DNA of 64,000 nt, taken from positions 62,001 to 126,000 of the forward strand of contig NZ_JAMGBF010000005.1 in NCBI RefSeq assembly GCF_023516615.1, written 5' to 3'. This stretch comes from Streptomyces panaciradicis. GTDB lineage: Bacteria > Actinomycetota > Actinomycetes > Streptomycetales > Streptomycetaceae. The notes under the pieces were generated by a model. It was not told the origin of the DNA, ran no database searches, and saw nothing but the letters and a program-made list of their open reading frames with translations. Every line of letters begins with the position of its first letter. Positions within the stretch are counted from its first letter, which is position 1. This document shows, one piece after another, positions 52,622 to 60,900 of the stretch. A program made the position numbers and the translations under genes.

Positions 52622-53535
52622 GCCTGCTCCCAGTGTTTGTCGTCGGTGAGCCGGGCGGCCAGCCGGCTGAGCGCCTGCCACGTCTCCATGTTGGCGATCT
52701 GGCTGTCGAGCACGTCCTCGTCGGTGATGAGCTGCTCGCGCCACTGCAGGACCGGTTCGAGGGGGACGGAGCCGAGGACCTGGCTGTAGCCGATGCCGTG
52801 GGCGGAGGCGAGCTGCTTGAGGTCGGCGTCGGCCTTGCGCAGCCACGCCGACTGGGTGGGCGAGACCTGGGACCACAGCGGCGACTCGGGGTCGGGTACG
52901 GCGGCCCGCACGAAGCGGATGGCGCCGCGCAGCTCCTCCTCGTCGTGGCCGCGGTCGACCCCCGCGGCGACGATGCCGCGCTCGCCGAGGACCAGGCTCG
53001 CGGCGGCAGCCACATGCTGGCGGGTCCAGCGGTGGAAGACCAGCCAGCGGGCGGTGACCTGGCTCATCTCCGGCCGCGCGGTGGCCTCCAGGACCATGTC
53101 GACGGCGTAGGAGCGGCCGGCGCTCAGGTCCACGAAGACCAGGTCGAACTCGTACGACAGTTTCATCAGCAGGTCGGCGCAGAGCCGCACGTGGTCGCCG
53201 GTGGTGGCGAACTCGCCGCCGCCGACGTCGCCCGGCATCAGGACGAGCCGGCCGCAGCCGGGCGGCGGGTCGCGCAGCACCTGGTGCTCGGTGACGGCCC
53301 AGACGTCTATGCGCTCCGGCTCGACGACCTGGCCGCCGAGGTAGGAGTGCAGACCGCCGCCCTCCAGGGCGAGGCGGGCGTCGGCGACGTCGAAGACGGC
53401 GGAGGCGGTGGGCGAGCCGAAGTCGAAGTCCAGGTAGCAGACGTCGTCGCCGGCCAGCGCCCGGTGGTAGGCGAGGTTGGCGCTGGTGACGGAGCGCCCG
53501 GTGCCTCCCTTGTCGGAGGCGGCGAAGATCAGCAC
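52618..53535 (-). CDS. SCO2523-family variant P-loop protein (MinD/ParA-like)
   Basis: 305 aa. The N-terminus MLIFAASDKGGTGRSVTSAN is a deviant Walker A of the MinD/ParA/SIMIBI type in which the usual GKT/GKS lysine is Arg14 (KGGTGRS). VCYLDFDFGSPTASA supplies the switch I-like Asp residues and YEFDLVFVDLSAGRSYAVDM a Walker B strand. The loss of the Walker A lysine in position G-K suggests altered or absent ATP hydrolysis, hence 'variant P-loop'. ATG at 53535, 4 bases after the SCO2524 stop; overlaps SCO2522 by 4 bases. Likely a scaffold or regulated switch for the cassette. Confidence 0.85.
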   Translation of the reverse strand: MLIFAASDKGGTGRSVTSANLAYHRALAGDDVCYLDFDFGSPTASAVFDVADARLALEGGGLHSYLGGQVVEPERIDVWAVTEHQVLRDPPPGCGRLVLMPGDVGGGEFATTGDHVRLCADLLMKLSYEFDLVFVDLSAGRSYAVDMVLEATARPEMSQVTARWLVFHRWTRQHVAAAASLVLGERGIVAAGVDRGHDEEELRGAIRFVRAAVPDPESPLWSQVSPTQSAWLRKADADLKQLASAHGIGYSQVLGSVPLEPVLQWREQLITDEDVLDSQIANMETWQALSRLAARLTDDKHWEQA

Positions 53536-53539
53536 GCGG

Positions 53540-55390
53540 TCACCGTCCCTGGACCGCGGCCTCGCGGGCCCGGGTGAGCGCGTCGAGCTGGCCGAGCACG
53601 TCGAGCGCCAACGCGTAGGCGGTGCCCGGTCGTTGGTCGAGCAGGTCGCGGGCGCGGCGCAACTTGACCTCGATGTTGCGCAGCTGCATCCCGTGCCGTC
53701 CGTCGTCGGAGGGGGCGGCCTCCATCTGTTCGTTGCCCAGCAGGTGGGCGGCCTCGCTGAGCAACGCCCCTGCCAGTTCGGTCAGTTCGGCGCTGCGGAC
53801 GGGGGGCTGCCGGTACATCTCGTGGACCTGGACCATGACCTCGGCGACGCGCTCGGTGATGTTCCAGGACACCGGCACATGGCGGGTGACGATCTCCGCG
53901 CCGGGGTAGGCGGCGTGGACGTTGTCCCACAGGCCGGTGCCCTCGCCCTCCCGGATGCGGCGCCGCCACATGTGGCCGAAGGCGTCCTCGGCGAGGCCGA
54001 GCAGCCGGTCGTGCGAGGCGAGGTTGCGCGAGAGGGTGCGCAGCTGGATGGTTCGCTTCAGCAGCTGCGCCGAGAAGTCGTGCAGGGACCAGGTCATGGG
54101 CGCGCCGAGCTGTTCGCCGCCCTGCAGGGGCAGTTTGACGCCCGCGTTGTGCAGTTCGAAGACCTTGGGGTCGTCGCGTGTCATCCGGCTGGTGATGCGG
54201 CCGCGTTCGGCGAGGCGCTCCATGACGGTGACGGTGCGGGCGAGGTCGTCGTCGGTGGCGCGGCGCCGCATCAGGTCGTGGACGAGGATCGCGGCCACGG
54301 AGAGGGAGAAGTACTCGGACTCCAGCTCCTGCCCCGTCGTACGCCAGGGAATGTCCTCCAGCGGCCAGCGGTCGGGGTCGAAGCGGGCGATGCCGGACCA
54401 GTACTGCTGGGTCAGCTCCCAGCGCAGCCGGAGCGCCTCGGCGAGCTTCTGCTGCTCGGCGTTGAGCAGGCCCAGGGTGAGGGTGCGCTCGGAGAACAGG
54501 TCCTGGATGCCGTCGAGGGCGACGACGGTGAAGTACAGGTACGGCACCGCGCGGGCCACGCCCTGGGGCTGCGGCCCGATGGGCTCGTCCGTCTCGACCT
54601 CGGGCGCGTCCTTGACGAGGCTCCACGCCCAGCCGCACTCGAAGTACTGGTTCTCGTCCTTCAGGCCCTCCTGGACGTCGATGCCGAGGGACAGGCTCTC
54701 GACGATCGCGGCGCGCAGGGCCCGGAAGCGGGTCTGGTACATGGTCAGCACCTGGCGCTGCGACAGCCGTCCCTGGCCGAGGAGTTCGGTGAGGTTGCGG
54801 CCCTGGTCGGAGTCGGTGTCGAAGGCGTTGACGGTGAAGGAGCGCAGCAGGCCCACCATGGCGGCGGTGAGCCGGTTGCCGGTGGCCGCGCGCAGTTCGG
54901 CGATGGTCTCCTGGATGTCGGTGCGTCTGGTCCTGGTCTCGTAGACCTTCAGGAAGCCGAGGGTGGCCAGGCAGAGGGTGATCGACATGGAGAACGAGTC
55001 GACGACGTCGAGCCGGCGCTGTTCCTCGGAGAGCTCCTGCGCCTTGTCCGCCGAGCCGAAGTAGTAACCCCCGGCGAACGTGGGTCTCTTGTCCTCGCCG
55101 GTGTGCGTGCGCATGAAGTCGGAGGCGGCCCTGACCAGGTTGGCCGGGAGGTCGAGCCGGCCGCCGCCGCGCCGGAGGGCCTGGTGGACGTCCGGCTGCG
55201 TGGTGTCGGGGTCGTCCAGCCGGAACTCCGGGATCTCGGTGGCCGGGTACAGCAGGCAGAGCAGCCGCTCCGCGTCGGCCACGCTGCTCTTCCCGCCCCA
55301 CTCGCCCCAGGCCCACTGCCCCTGTTCGAAGGAGTGGCGGCCGATGGCCTGCCAGATGTCCAGCAGATGCTGGCGTGGCTTGATCTGCAT
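53540..55390 (-). CDS. SCO2524-family protein
   Basis: 616 aa, the largest protein of the cassette. Starts MQIKPRQHLLDIWQAIGRHS; soluble and mostly helical (WGEWGGKSSVADAERLLCLL, FGSADKAQELSEEQRRLDVV, SMSITLCLATLGFLKVYETR, FSLSVAAILVHDLMRRRATD, VPVSWNITERVAEVMVQVHE, RARDLLDQRPGTAYALALDV). No catalytic motif is obvious to me. The second hydrophobic stretch is too short for a membrane anchor. Corresponds to NCBI 'SCO2524 family protein' (from memory). ATG at 55390. Separated by 88 bases from the methyltransferase gene upstream and by 4 bases from the P-loop gene downstream. Confidence 0.8.
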   Translation of the reverse strand: MQIKPRQHLLDIWQAIGRHSFEQGQWAWGEWGGKSSVADAERLLCLLYPATEIPEFRLDDPDTTQPDVHQALRRGGGRLDLPANLVRAASDFMRTHTGEDKRPTFAGGYYFGSADKAQELSEEQRRLDVVDSFSMSITLCLATLGFLKVYETRTRRTDIQETIAELRAATGNRLTAAMVGLLRSFTVNAFDTDSDQGRNLTELLGQGRLSQRQVLTMYQTRFRALRAAIVESLSLGIDVQEGLKDENQYFECGWAWSLVKDAPEVETDEPIGPQPQGVARAVPYLYFTVVALDGIQDLFSERTLTLGLLNAEQQKLAEALRLRWELTQQYWSGIARFDPDRWPLEDIPWRTTGQELESEYFSLSVAAILVHDLMRRRATDDDLARTVTVMERLAERGRITSRMTRDDPKVFELHNAGVKLPLQGGEQLGAPMTWSLHDFSAQLLKRTIQLRTLSRNLASHDRLLGLAEDAFGHMWRRRIREGEGTGLWDNVHAAYPGAEIVTRHVPVSWNITERVAEVMVQVHEMYRQPPVRSAELTELAGALLSEAAHLLGNEQMEAAPSDDGRHGMQLRNIEVKLRRARDLLDQRPGTAYALALDVLGQLDALTRAREAAVQGR

Positions 55391-55478
55391 CCCATGCCCC
55401 TCACACAGGCCGCACTGCCGTCACTTGAGGAATGTCCCTCTTCTGTTGTGAAGATCCGCAGTGTCGAAGAACCACTGA

Positions 55479-56273
55479 TCAGACGGCCGGAATTTCCGCG
55501 TCCGTATTCTTTCGCCAGCCGTGAGCCAGGATCATTCCCGAATATCCGTCCCGCACACCTGGCTCGGCCTTCAACCGCTGCACCTCGAAGTGGTCGGCGA
55601 ATGGTGCGAGGCTGCGCCGGACCTCGGTTTGCCCCACGTCGCAGGCCGGGAAGAAATGGTCGCCGACGTGGTAGCCCTGCGAGTGCTCCATGAAGGCGGC
55701 GGCGAAGGGGGCGCCGGGGGCGAGGGCGCCCATGAAGCGCGCGACGCCCAGGGCGAACTCCCTGGGGTCGGCGGTCATCGACTCGGCGACGAAGAACATG
55801 GTCCCGACCGACCAGCGCGCCCCGAAGCGCTCCAGGTCGAAGATGCTGCCCTGCTCGACCTTGGCGACCTTGCGGAAACGCTCGCGGGGGTCGAAGTCCG
55901 CGCCGGCGTACGCCTCGTGCTCGCACAGGGCGTCCCAGAACGGGTCCCAGCCGGCGTCGTAGGAGTCGGTCTGACTCTCGAGATAGCGCACGTTGCCCGG
56001 TGAGCGCTCGAAGAGGGTGACCTCGTCGGCCCAGGGCATCATGGAGAACGCGGGATAAAGATTGGCGCCGGCGCCCACGTCGATGCCGTATACCGGCCCG
56101 AGGCCCTGCTTCCGGAAATGACCGCCGAAATGTTCCCGAAGAATATTCAGGATCTCCGCGTCCTCTGCCTGTAAGTCGCGGTAGTTGTGATCAACGTAGG
56201 CGATCGGGTCGAATGAATCCCAGGGCGCGTCGGCATTCTGCACCCGGACATCCCCCGACGATCTCAAGGTCAT
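55479..56273 (-). CDS. SCO2525-family SAM-dependent methyltransferase
   Basis: 264-aa class I methyltransferase of the NNMT/PNMT/TEMT type. SAM motif I is YGIDVGAGANLYPAFSMM (near residue 70), acidic motif II VTLFERSPGNVRYLE, later FFVAESMTADPREFALGVAR and FAAAFMEHSQGYHVGDHFFP. The start DAPWDSFDPIAYVDHNYRDL resembles the N-terminal lid of that family. ATG at 56273 is preferred; an in-frame extension to 56357 looks non-conserved. First gene of the cassette and divergent from the GNAT gene. The substrate is unknown; the family methylates small amines and thiols as well as peptides. Confidence 0.85.
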   Translation of the reverse strand: MTLRSSGDVRVQNADAPWDSFDPIAYVDHNYRDLQAEDAEILNILREHFGGHFRKQGLGPVYGIDVGAGANLYPAFSMMPWADEVTLFERSPGNVRYLESQTDSYDAGWDPFWDALCEHEAYAGADFDPRERFRKVAKVEQGSIFDLERFGARWSVGTMFFVAESMTADPREFALGVARFMGALAPGAPFAAAFMEHSQGYHVGDHFFPACDVGQTEVRRSLAPFADHFEVQRLKAEPGVRDGYSGMILAHGWRKNTDAEIPAV

Positions 56274-56369
56274 TTGACCACGGTACCAGTCCTGGGAATT
56301 ACCGTCATGTCCTTCGGTGACGCGGGGCGCACCGGGGGCGCATGGGGGCGAATGCATTCATGCGACCTG

Positions 56370-56391
56370 ATCCGGCCTTGAACGGCCGGAT
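56370..56391. promoter_or_regulatory. Inverted repeat in the methyltransferase/GNAT divergent region
   Basis: ATCCGGCC (56370-56377) and GGCCGGAT (56384-56391) are exact complements with a 6-base spacer, about 97 bases upstream of the cassette start and 125 upstream of the GNAT start. A possible shared operator or a small hairpin. Confidence 0.4.
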
Positions 56392-56515
56392 TGTCCCGCT
56401 CAAGATGGTCGGAACTCCGCCGAACACTCCGGAAAGACGGACAGACAGGCGTCTCGCCCGTACCACCCGTACGGGTGTCAACCCACCCTTGACTCCCATC
56501 CCGCAGGGGGGCGGC

Positions 56516-57016
56516 ATGACGGCTCTTCCAGAGAAACGTTTACCTTCCATGGTCGGCCGGGCGGACCGGCCGCTGACGCTCAGAGGCGTCGTCGAGGCCG
56601 ACCTTCCCGAGCTGCACCGCCTCGACAGGGAAGCCTTCCCCGAGGAGCCGTACCACTACTTCGAACTGCGCCAGGCCTACGACGTCCACGCCGACCGCTT
56701 CCTCGTCCTCGACGACGGCGAGAGCCTGCACGGCTACGTCCTGTTCGTCACCACCTCCGACGGCTATGTGAACTGGATCAAGAGCCTCGCCATCACCCAC
56801 GACCTGCGCGGGCGCGGGCTGGGCCGCCGGCTGATGCTGGAGGTGCTGCGCCGGTTGCGCGCCGAGGGCGTCCACCAGGTCCGGCTGACGGTCGAACCGA
56901 CGAACGCGGCCGCGATCACGCTGTACCGCTCGCTCGGCTTCGACGTCGAGGGAGGCGTCCACAAGCACTACTTCGGGCCCGGGGAGGACCGGCTGATCAT
57001 GACGCTGGGGCTGTGA
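56516..57016 (+). CDS. GNAT-family N-acetyltransferase
   Basis: 166 aa. Standard GNAT core: LTLRGVVEADLPELHRLDRE, YVLFVTTSDGYVNWIKSLAI, the acetyl-CoA loop DLRGRGLGRRLMLEVLRRLR (R/Q-x-x-G-x-G/A), and VEPTNAAAITLYRSLGFDVE. RimI-like spacing; the target may be a protein N-terminus, amine or antibiotic. ATG at 56516 follows GGGGGGCGGC; the long upstream frame to 56342 is not family-like. Divergent from the SCO2525-type methyltransferase, so it may share regulation with the cassette. Confidence 0.88.
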   Translation: MTALPEKRLPSMVGRADRPLTLRGVVEADLPELHRLDREAFPEEPYHYFELRQAYDVHADRFLVLDDGESLHGYVLFVTTSDGYVNWIKSLAITHDLRGRGLGRRLMLEVLRRLRAEGVHQVRLTVEPTNAAAITLYRSLGFDVEGGVHKHYFGPGEDRLIMTLGL

Positions 57017-57063
57017 ACGGCGGTCCGTGAGACGGGGGTTCGCGACCCGGGGGCGGTCGCGCG

Positions 57064-57735
57064 TCAGGGGGAGACCAGTCCCGCCTCGTACGCCAGGATC
57101 ACCAGCTGCACCCGGTCCCGGGCGTCCAGCTTGGCCAGGAGCCGGGTCAGGTACGTCTTCGCGGTGGCGACGCTGATGCACAGCTCGGCGGCGATCTCCG
57201 CGTTGGACAGCCCGCTGCCGACGAGGACGAGGACCTCGCGCTCGCGGTCGGTGATGCCCGTCAACTCGCGTCGGTGGCCGCGCTGTTCCGGGCGGGCGGC
57301 GAAGTCGTGGATCAGGCGGCGGGTCACGCTCGGGGCGATCAGCGCGTCGCCCGCCGCCACCACCCGGACCGCGCCGATGATGTCGTCGAGGGCCATGTCC
57401 TTGACGAGGAAACCGGACGCGCCGGCGCGCAGGGCGCCGTACACGTAGGCGTCGTCGTCGAAGGTCGTCAGGACGACCACGCGTACGTCGCCCTGGGTGC
57501 CGGTGATGCGGCGGGTGGCCTCGATGCCGTCCATGCCGGGCATGCGGATGTCCATCACCACGACGTCCGGGGCGAGTTCACCGGCCAGGCCGACCGCCTC
57601 CTCCCCGGTGGCCGCCTCGCCGACGACCTCCACGTCCGCCAGGTCGGCCATGACCATGCTCAGCGCGGTCCGGATGAGTTCCTGGTCGTCGACCAGGAGG
57701 ACCCGGACCGGCGGTGCGGACGTAGGCGCCGTCAT
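57064..57735 (-). CDS. LuxR/NarL-family response regulator
   Basis: 223 aa. Receiver domain with phospho-Asp62 (VVVMDIRMPGMDG), VRVVVLTTFDDDAYVYGALR, and KDMALDDIIGAVR; C-terminal LuxR helix-turn-helix LTGITDREREVLVLVGSGLS, then NAEIAAELCISVATAKTYLT. ATG at 57735 overlaps the histidine kinase stop (ATGA), so the two are one operon. Divergent from an ABC exporter at 59064, the likely target gene pair. Confidence 0.93.
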   Translation of the reverse strand: MTAPTSAPPVRVLLVDDQELIRTALSMVMADLADVEVVGEAATGEEAVGLAGELAPDVVVMDIRMPGMDGIEATRRITGTQGDVRVVVLTTFDDDAYVYGALRAGASGFLVKDMALDDIIGAVRVVAAGDALIAPSVTRRLIHDFAARPEQRGHRRELTGITDREREVLVLVGSGLSNAEIAAELCISVATAKTYLTRLLAKLDARDRVQLVILAYEAGLVSP

Positions 57736-58931
57736 CGGACGCCCGCCGGCAGCGGCAGCCGGGCGGCCACGCGGAAGCCGCCCTCGGCGCGCGGCGCGGC
57801 CGTGAACTCGCCGTGCAGCAGGGCGACCCGCTCGCGCATGCCGACCAGTCCGAAGCCGGTGTCGGTCGAGCTGCCCCGGCCCAGGCCGTCGTCGGTGATC
57901 TCCACGGCGAGTTCCCGCTCGTCGCGGAAGTCGACGGTGACCCGGCACGCGCGGGTGCCGGCGTGCCGTACGACGTTGGTGACCGACTCCTGGATGATCC
58001 GGAACGCCGACAGGTCGATGTCGGGCGGCAGCGGGCACGGCTCTCCCAGCCGGCGCACCTCCACCCGGACGCCCGCCGCGGTCGTCGTGGCCGCCAGCCG
58101 GTCGACGTCCGCCAGACCCGCCGGGACGGTGTCCGGGTCCGCTCCGGGGTCGGCGGCCCGCAGGGCGACCAGCATCCGGCGCAGTCCGGCGAGGGTCCGG
58201 CGGCCCTCGGTCTCCACCGCCCGCATCGCCGTCAGGGCGGCCTCGGGGTGCGCGGTCGCCACCCGGGCGGCCGCGCCCGCCTGCAGGGCGATGATGCCGA
58301 TGCTGTGGGCGACCGTGTCGTGCATCTCCCGTGCGATGCGCAGGCGTTCGGCGGTGACCGCCTGGGCGGCCTGCTCGGCGCCGAGACGCCGGGCGTGCGC
58401 CCGGGACTCGTGCGCGGAGTTGCCCAGCAGCCAGGCGATCACGGTTACCAGGGCGACGGCCAGTTCGGCGGAGGTGCCGGCGGGCCAGCCGCGCAGCATC
58501 CGCACGGCGAGGTAGAGGATCAGGGTGCCGACCGCCAGGGCCAGGGCGATGAGCCCGGTGCGCCGCGGATGGGTGGCCGCGACGAAGTACAGCGCCACCA
58601 TGGTGGTGAGGTACTGCGCCATCGGCAGCTCGCCGACGCCCAGGGTGGACGTCTCGAGGATCCCGGCGAGGATCGTCAGGGTGACGGCGAGCAGCGGCCT
58701 GCGGTGCAGCAGCCGGCCGCCCTGGACGGCCAGCGCGGTCGACAGGGCCAGGAACGTCAGCCCGTCCCAGCGGTAGAGCTGGGCCGCCGGCCACTGCGCG
58801 GGCTCCGTCTCGCCGGGCAGCCGGAAGGTCGTCAGCAGGGTGAACAGCGTGCTCGCGCACCACACGAGCGCGGTCCACGCGGCCGGCGAGACGCGTTTGA
58901 CCAGGGGCGGCGGAGGCGGGGCTGCGGGCAT
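57732..58931 (-). CDS. NarL-type sensor histidine kinase
   Basis: 399 aa. Five to six N-terminal transmembrane helices (for instance AAWTALVWCASTLFTLLTTF; LLAVTLTILAGILETSTLG; MAQYLTTMVALYFVAATHP), HisKA_3 dimerisation with the phospho-His in RIAREMHDTVAHSIGIIA, and an HATPase_c domain (FRIIQESVTNVVRHAG, EITDDGLGRGSSTDTGFGL). ATG at 58931. Pairs with the response regulator that follows and senses an envelope or small-molecule signal, by analogy to antibiotic-responsive systems beside ABC exporters. Confidence 0.93.
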   Translation of the reverse strand: MPAAPPPPPLVKRVSPAAWTALVWCASTLFTLLTTFRLPGETEPAQWPAAQLYRWDGLTFLALSTALAVQGGRLLHRRPLLAVTLTILAGILETSTLGVGELPMAQYLTTMVALYFVAATHPRRTGLIALALAVGTLILYLAVRMLRGWPAGTSAELAVALVTVIAWLLGNSAHESRAHARRLGAEQAAQAVTAERLRIAREMHDTVAHSIGIIALQAGAAARVATAHPEAALTAMRAVETEGRRTLAGLRRMLVALRAADPGADPDTVPAGLADVDRLAATTTAAGVRVEVRRLGEPCPLPPDIDLSAFRIIQESVTNVVRHAGTRACRVTVDFRDERELAVEITDDGLGRGSSTDTGFGLVGMRERVALLHGEFTAAPRAEGGFRVAARLPLPAGVR

Positions 58932-59063
58932 GACGCGATCGTAGGGCGGGCGCGCGGGCCGGTCATCGGCCCGTGGACGTACAACCAGGGTCGACAGGCC
59001 GCCGCCAGGAGTGTCGGCTCCCGCCCGATGCCCGGCGCCCGCCGTCCGCGGGACCGTGGTCCC

Positions 59064-59978
59064 ATGATCGAAGTCGAGCAGCTCACCAAGCGCTACGGCC
59101 CCACGACCGCCGTACGAGACCTGTCCTTCACCGTTCGCCCCGGCCATGTCACCGGCTTCCTCGGCCCGAACGGCGCGGGCAAGACCACGACGCTGCGGAT
59201 GCTGCTGGGGCTCGTCGAGCCGACCGCGGGCACCGCCACGATCGGCGGCCATGTCTTCCGCGACCATCCGCGCGGGCTGCGCCATGTCGGCGCCCTCCTC
59301 GACGCGCACGACGTGCACGGCGGCCGCAGCGCGCGGGCGCATCTGCACGCGCTCGCCCGCGGCAACCGCATCCCGCGGCGGCGGGTGGAGGAGGTGCTCG
59401 CGGAGGTCGGCCTGACCGGGGCGGCGGCCGGGCGCCGCATCGGCACCTACTCCCTGGGGATGAGGCAGCGGCTCGGCATCGCGGCCGCGCTACTCGGCGA
59501 CCCACCGGTGCTGATGTTCGACGAGCCGCTCAACGGGCTCGACCCGGAGGGCGTGCTGTGGGTGCGGGGGCTGTTCCGGCGGCTCGCGCACGAGGGGCGG
59601 ACGGTGTTCGTCTCCAGTCACCTGATGTCCGAGATGGAGCACACCGCCGACGAACTCGTCGTCATCGGCCGGGGAGAGCTGATCGCCGCCGAGTCCCTGA
59701 CCGCGTTCGCCGCCCGCGGGACCGCGCCGACCGTGACGGTGCGGTCGCCGGACTCCGGCGCCCTGGCCGCCGTCCTGGCGAAGGAGGGCGCGGCGGTGGA
59801 ACGGCACGGCGACGACACGCTGAAGGTGCAGGGGGCCGGAGCCGTCCGGGTGGGCGAGCTGGCCCACGAACACCGACTCCTGCTGTGGGAGTTGACGACA
59901 CAGTCCGCCTCGCTGGAGACGGCCTTCATGGAACTGACCGCCGACAGCGTCGAGTACGCGGCAGGAGAGACCCGATGA
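59064..59978 (+). CDS. ABC exporter ATPase
   Basis: 304 aa. MIEVEQLTKRYGPTTAVRDL, Walker A FLGPNGAGKTTT, signature SLGMRQRLGIAAALLG, Walker B VLMFDEPLNGLDPEG, H-loop SSHLMSEME; the C-terminal tail resembles DrrA/BcrA-type transporters. ATG at 59064. It is coupled to the permease by ATGA overlap and divergent from the two-component genes. Likely exports an antibiotic or lipid-like molecule. Confidence 0.92.
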   Translation: MIEVEQLTKRYGPTTAVRDLSFTVRPGHVTGFLGPNGAGKTTTLRMLLGLVEPTAGTATIGGHVFRDHPRGLRHVGALLDAHDVHGGRSARAHLHALARGNRIPRRRVEEVLAEVGLTGAAAGRRIGTYSLGMRQRLGIAAALLGDPPVLMFDEPLNGLDPEGVLWVRGLFRRLAHEGRTVFVSSHLMSEMEHTADELVVIGRGELIAAESLTAFAARGTAPTVTVRSPDSGALAAVLAKEGAAVERHGDDTLKVQGAGAVRVGELAHEHRLLLWELTTQSASLETAFMELTADSVEYAAGETR

Positions 59979-60808
59979 CGACCGCCCTCGCCGTTCCGCC
60001 CGCCCGCTTCACCGACCTGCCGGCCGCCGAATGGATCAAACTCCGTTCGCTGCGCTCCACTTACTGGGCGCTCGGCTCCAGCGCGCCGGCGCTGGTGGCC
60101 TTCAACGCGAACGCGGCCCGCGCCGACTACACCAACTACCCGCACTACAACGAGCCCATCCACCGCGACTTCGTGTACTGGGCGCTGCGGGACGCCTTCA
60201 CCCAGGGTGCCGCGCTGATGCTGGTGCTGGCGGCGGCGAGCATCGGCGCGATCGCGGTCGTCGGCGAGTACGCGACGGGCCTGATCCGTACGACGTTCAC
60301 CGCCGTGCCCGACCGGCGGGCGCTGATGACGGCCAAGGTGGCCGTGGTGACGGCGGTGATGACGGTGTACGGCGCCGTCGTCGCGGGCGCCTCCTACGCG
60401 GTCACGCAGGCGATCCTCGACGGCCGCGGCCAGGGCGTGCCGATCGGCCACCCCGGTGCCTGGCGGGTGGTCGCCGCGTCGGCGCTGCTGGCGCCGGTGA
60501 GCGCGCTGGTGGGGATGGGGGTGGGGGCGGTGGTCCGGCACAGCGCGACGACGATGGTGCTGACCACGGTCGTGCTGCTGCTCCTGCCGTCCTTCGTCAC
60601 CGAGCGCTACCACTGGACGGCGTGCGTCAGGAACGCCCTGCCCCTCAACGCCTGGGCCCGGCTGGTGGACGTCGGGTACGGCACCCATCCCTTCACGATC
60701 GCCCGCAGGTACCCCACGACCGTGGGCGGCTCCTGGGTGGTGTTCGCGGTGTGGGCGGGGGTCGCGGCGGTGCTGGCGGTGGTGGTCGTGGACCGCCGGG
60801 ACGTCTGA
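59975..60808 (+). CDS. ABC exporter permease (ABC-2 type)
   Basis: 277 aa. Six hydrophobic stretches including AALMLVLAAASIGAIAVVG, VAVVTAVMTVYGAVVAGAS, VVAASALLAPVSALVGMGVG, TTMVLTTVVLLLLPSF and SWVVFAVWAGVAAVLAVVVV. The FTDLPAAEWIKLRSLRSTYW start is typical of ABC-2 permeases of Streptomyces antibiotic-type exporters. ATG at 59975 overlaps the ATPase stop (ATGA). Works with the preceding ATPase as a two-protein exporter. Confidence 0.9.
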   Translation: MTTALAVPPARFTDLPAAEWIKLRSLRSTYWALGSSAPALVAFNANAARADYTNYPHYNEPIHRDFVYWALRDAFTQGAALMLVLAAASIGAIAVVGEYATGLIRTTFTAVPDRRALMTAKVAVVTAVMTVYGAVVAGASYAVTQAILDGRGQGVPIGHPGAWRVVAASALLAPVSALVGMGVGAVVRHSATTMVLTTVVLLLLPSFVTERYHWTACVRNALPLNAWARLVDVGYGTHPFTIARRYPTTVGGSWVVFAVWAGVAAVLAVVVVDRRDV

Positions 60809-60900
60809 GGAACCCGCGGGCGGTGCTGGGGCAAACCCCCCTGCGCACTGGGGCGTTGACCGGATGGGACGCAGGCGGCGGGTCCGGGAGGCTCGTCGTC

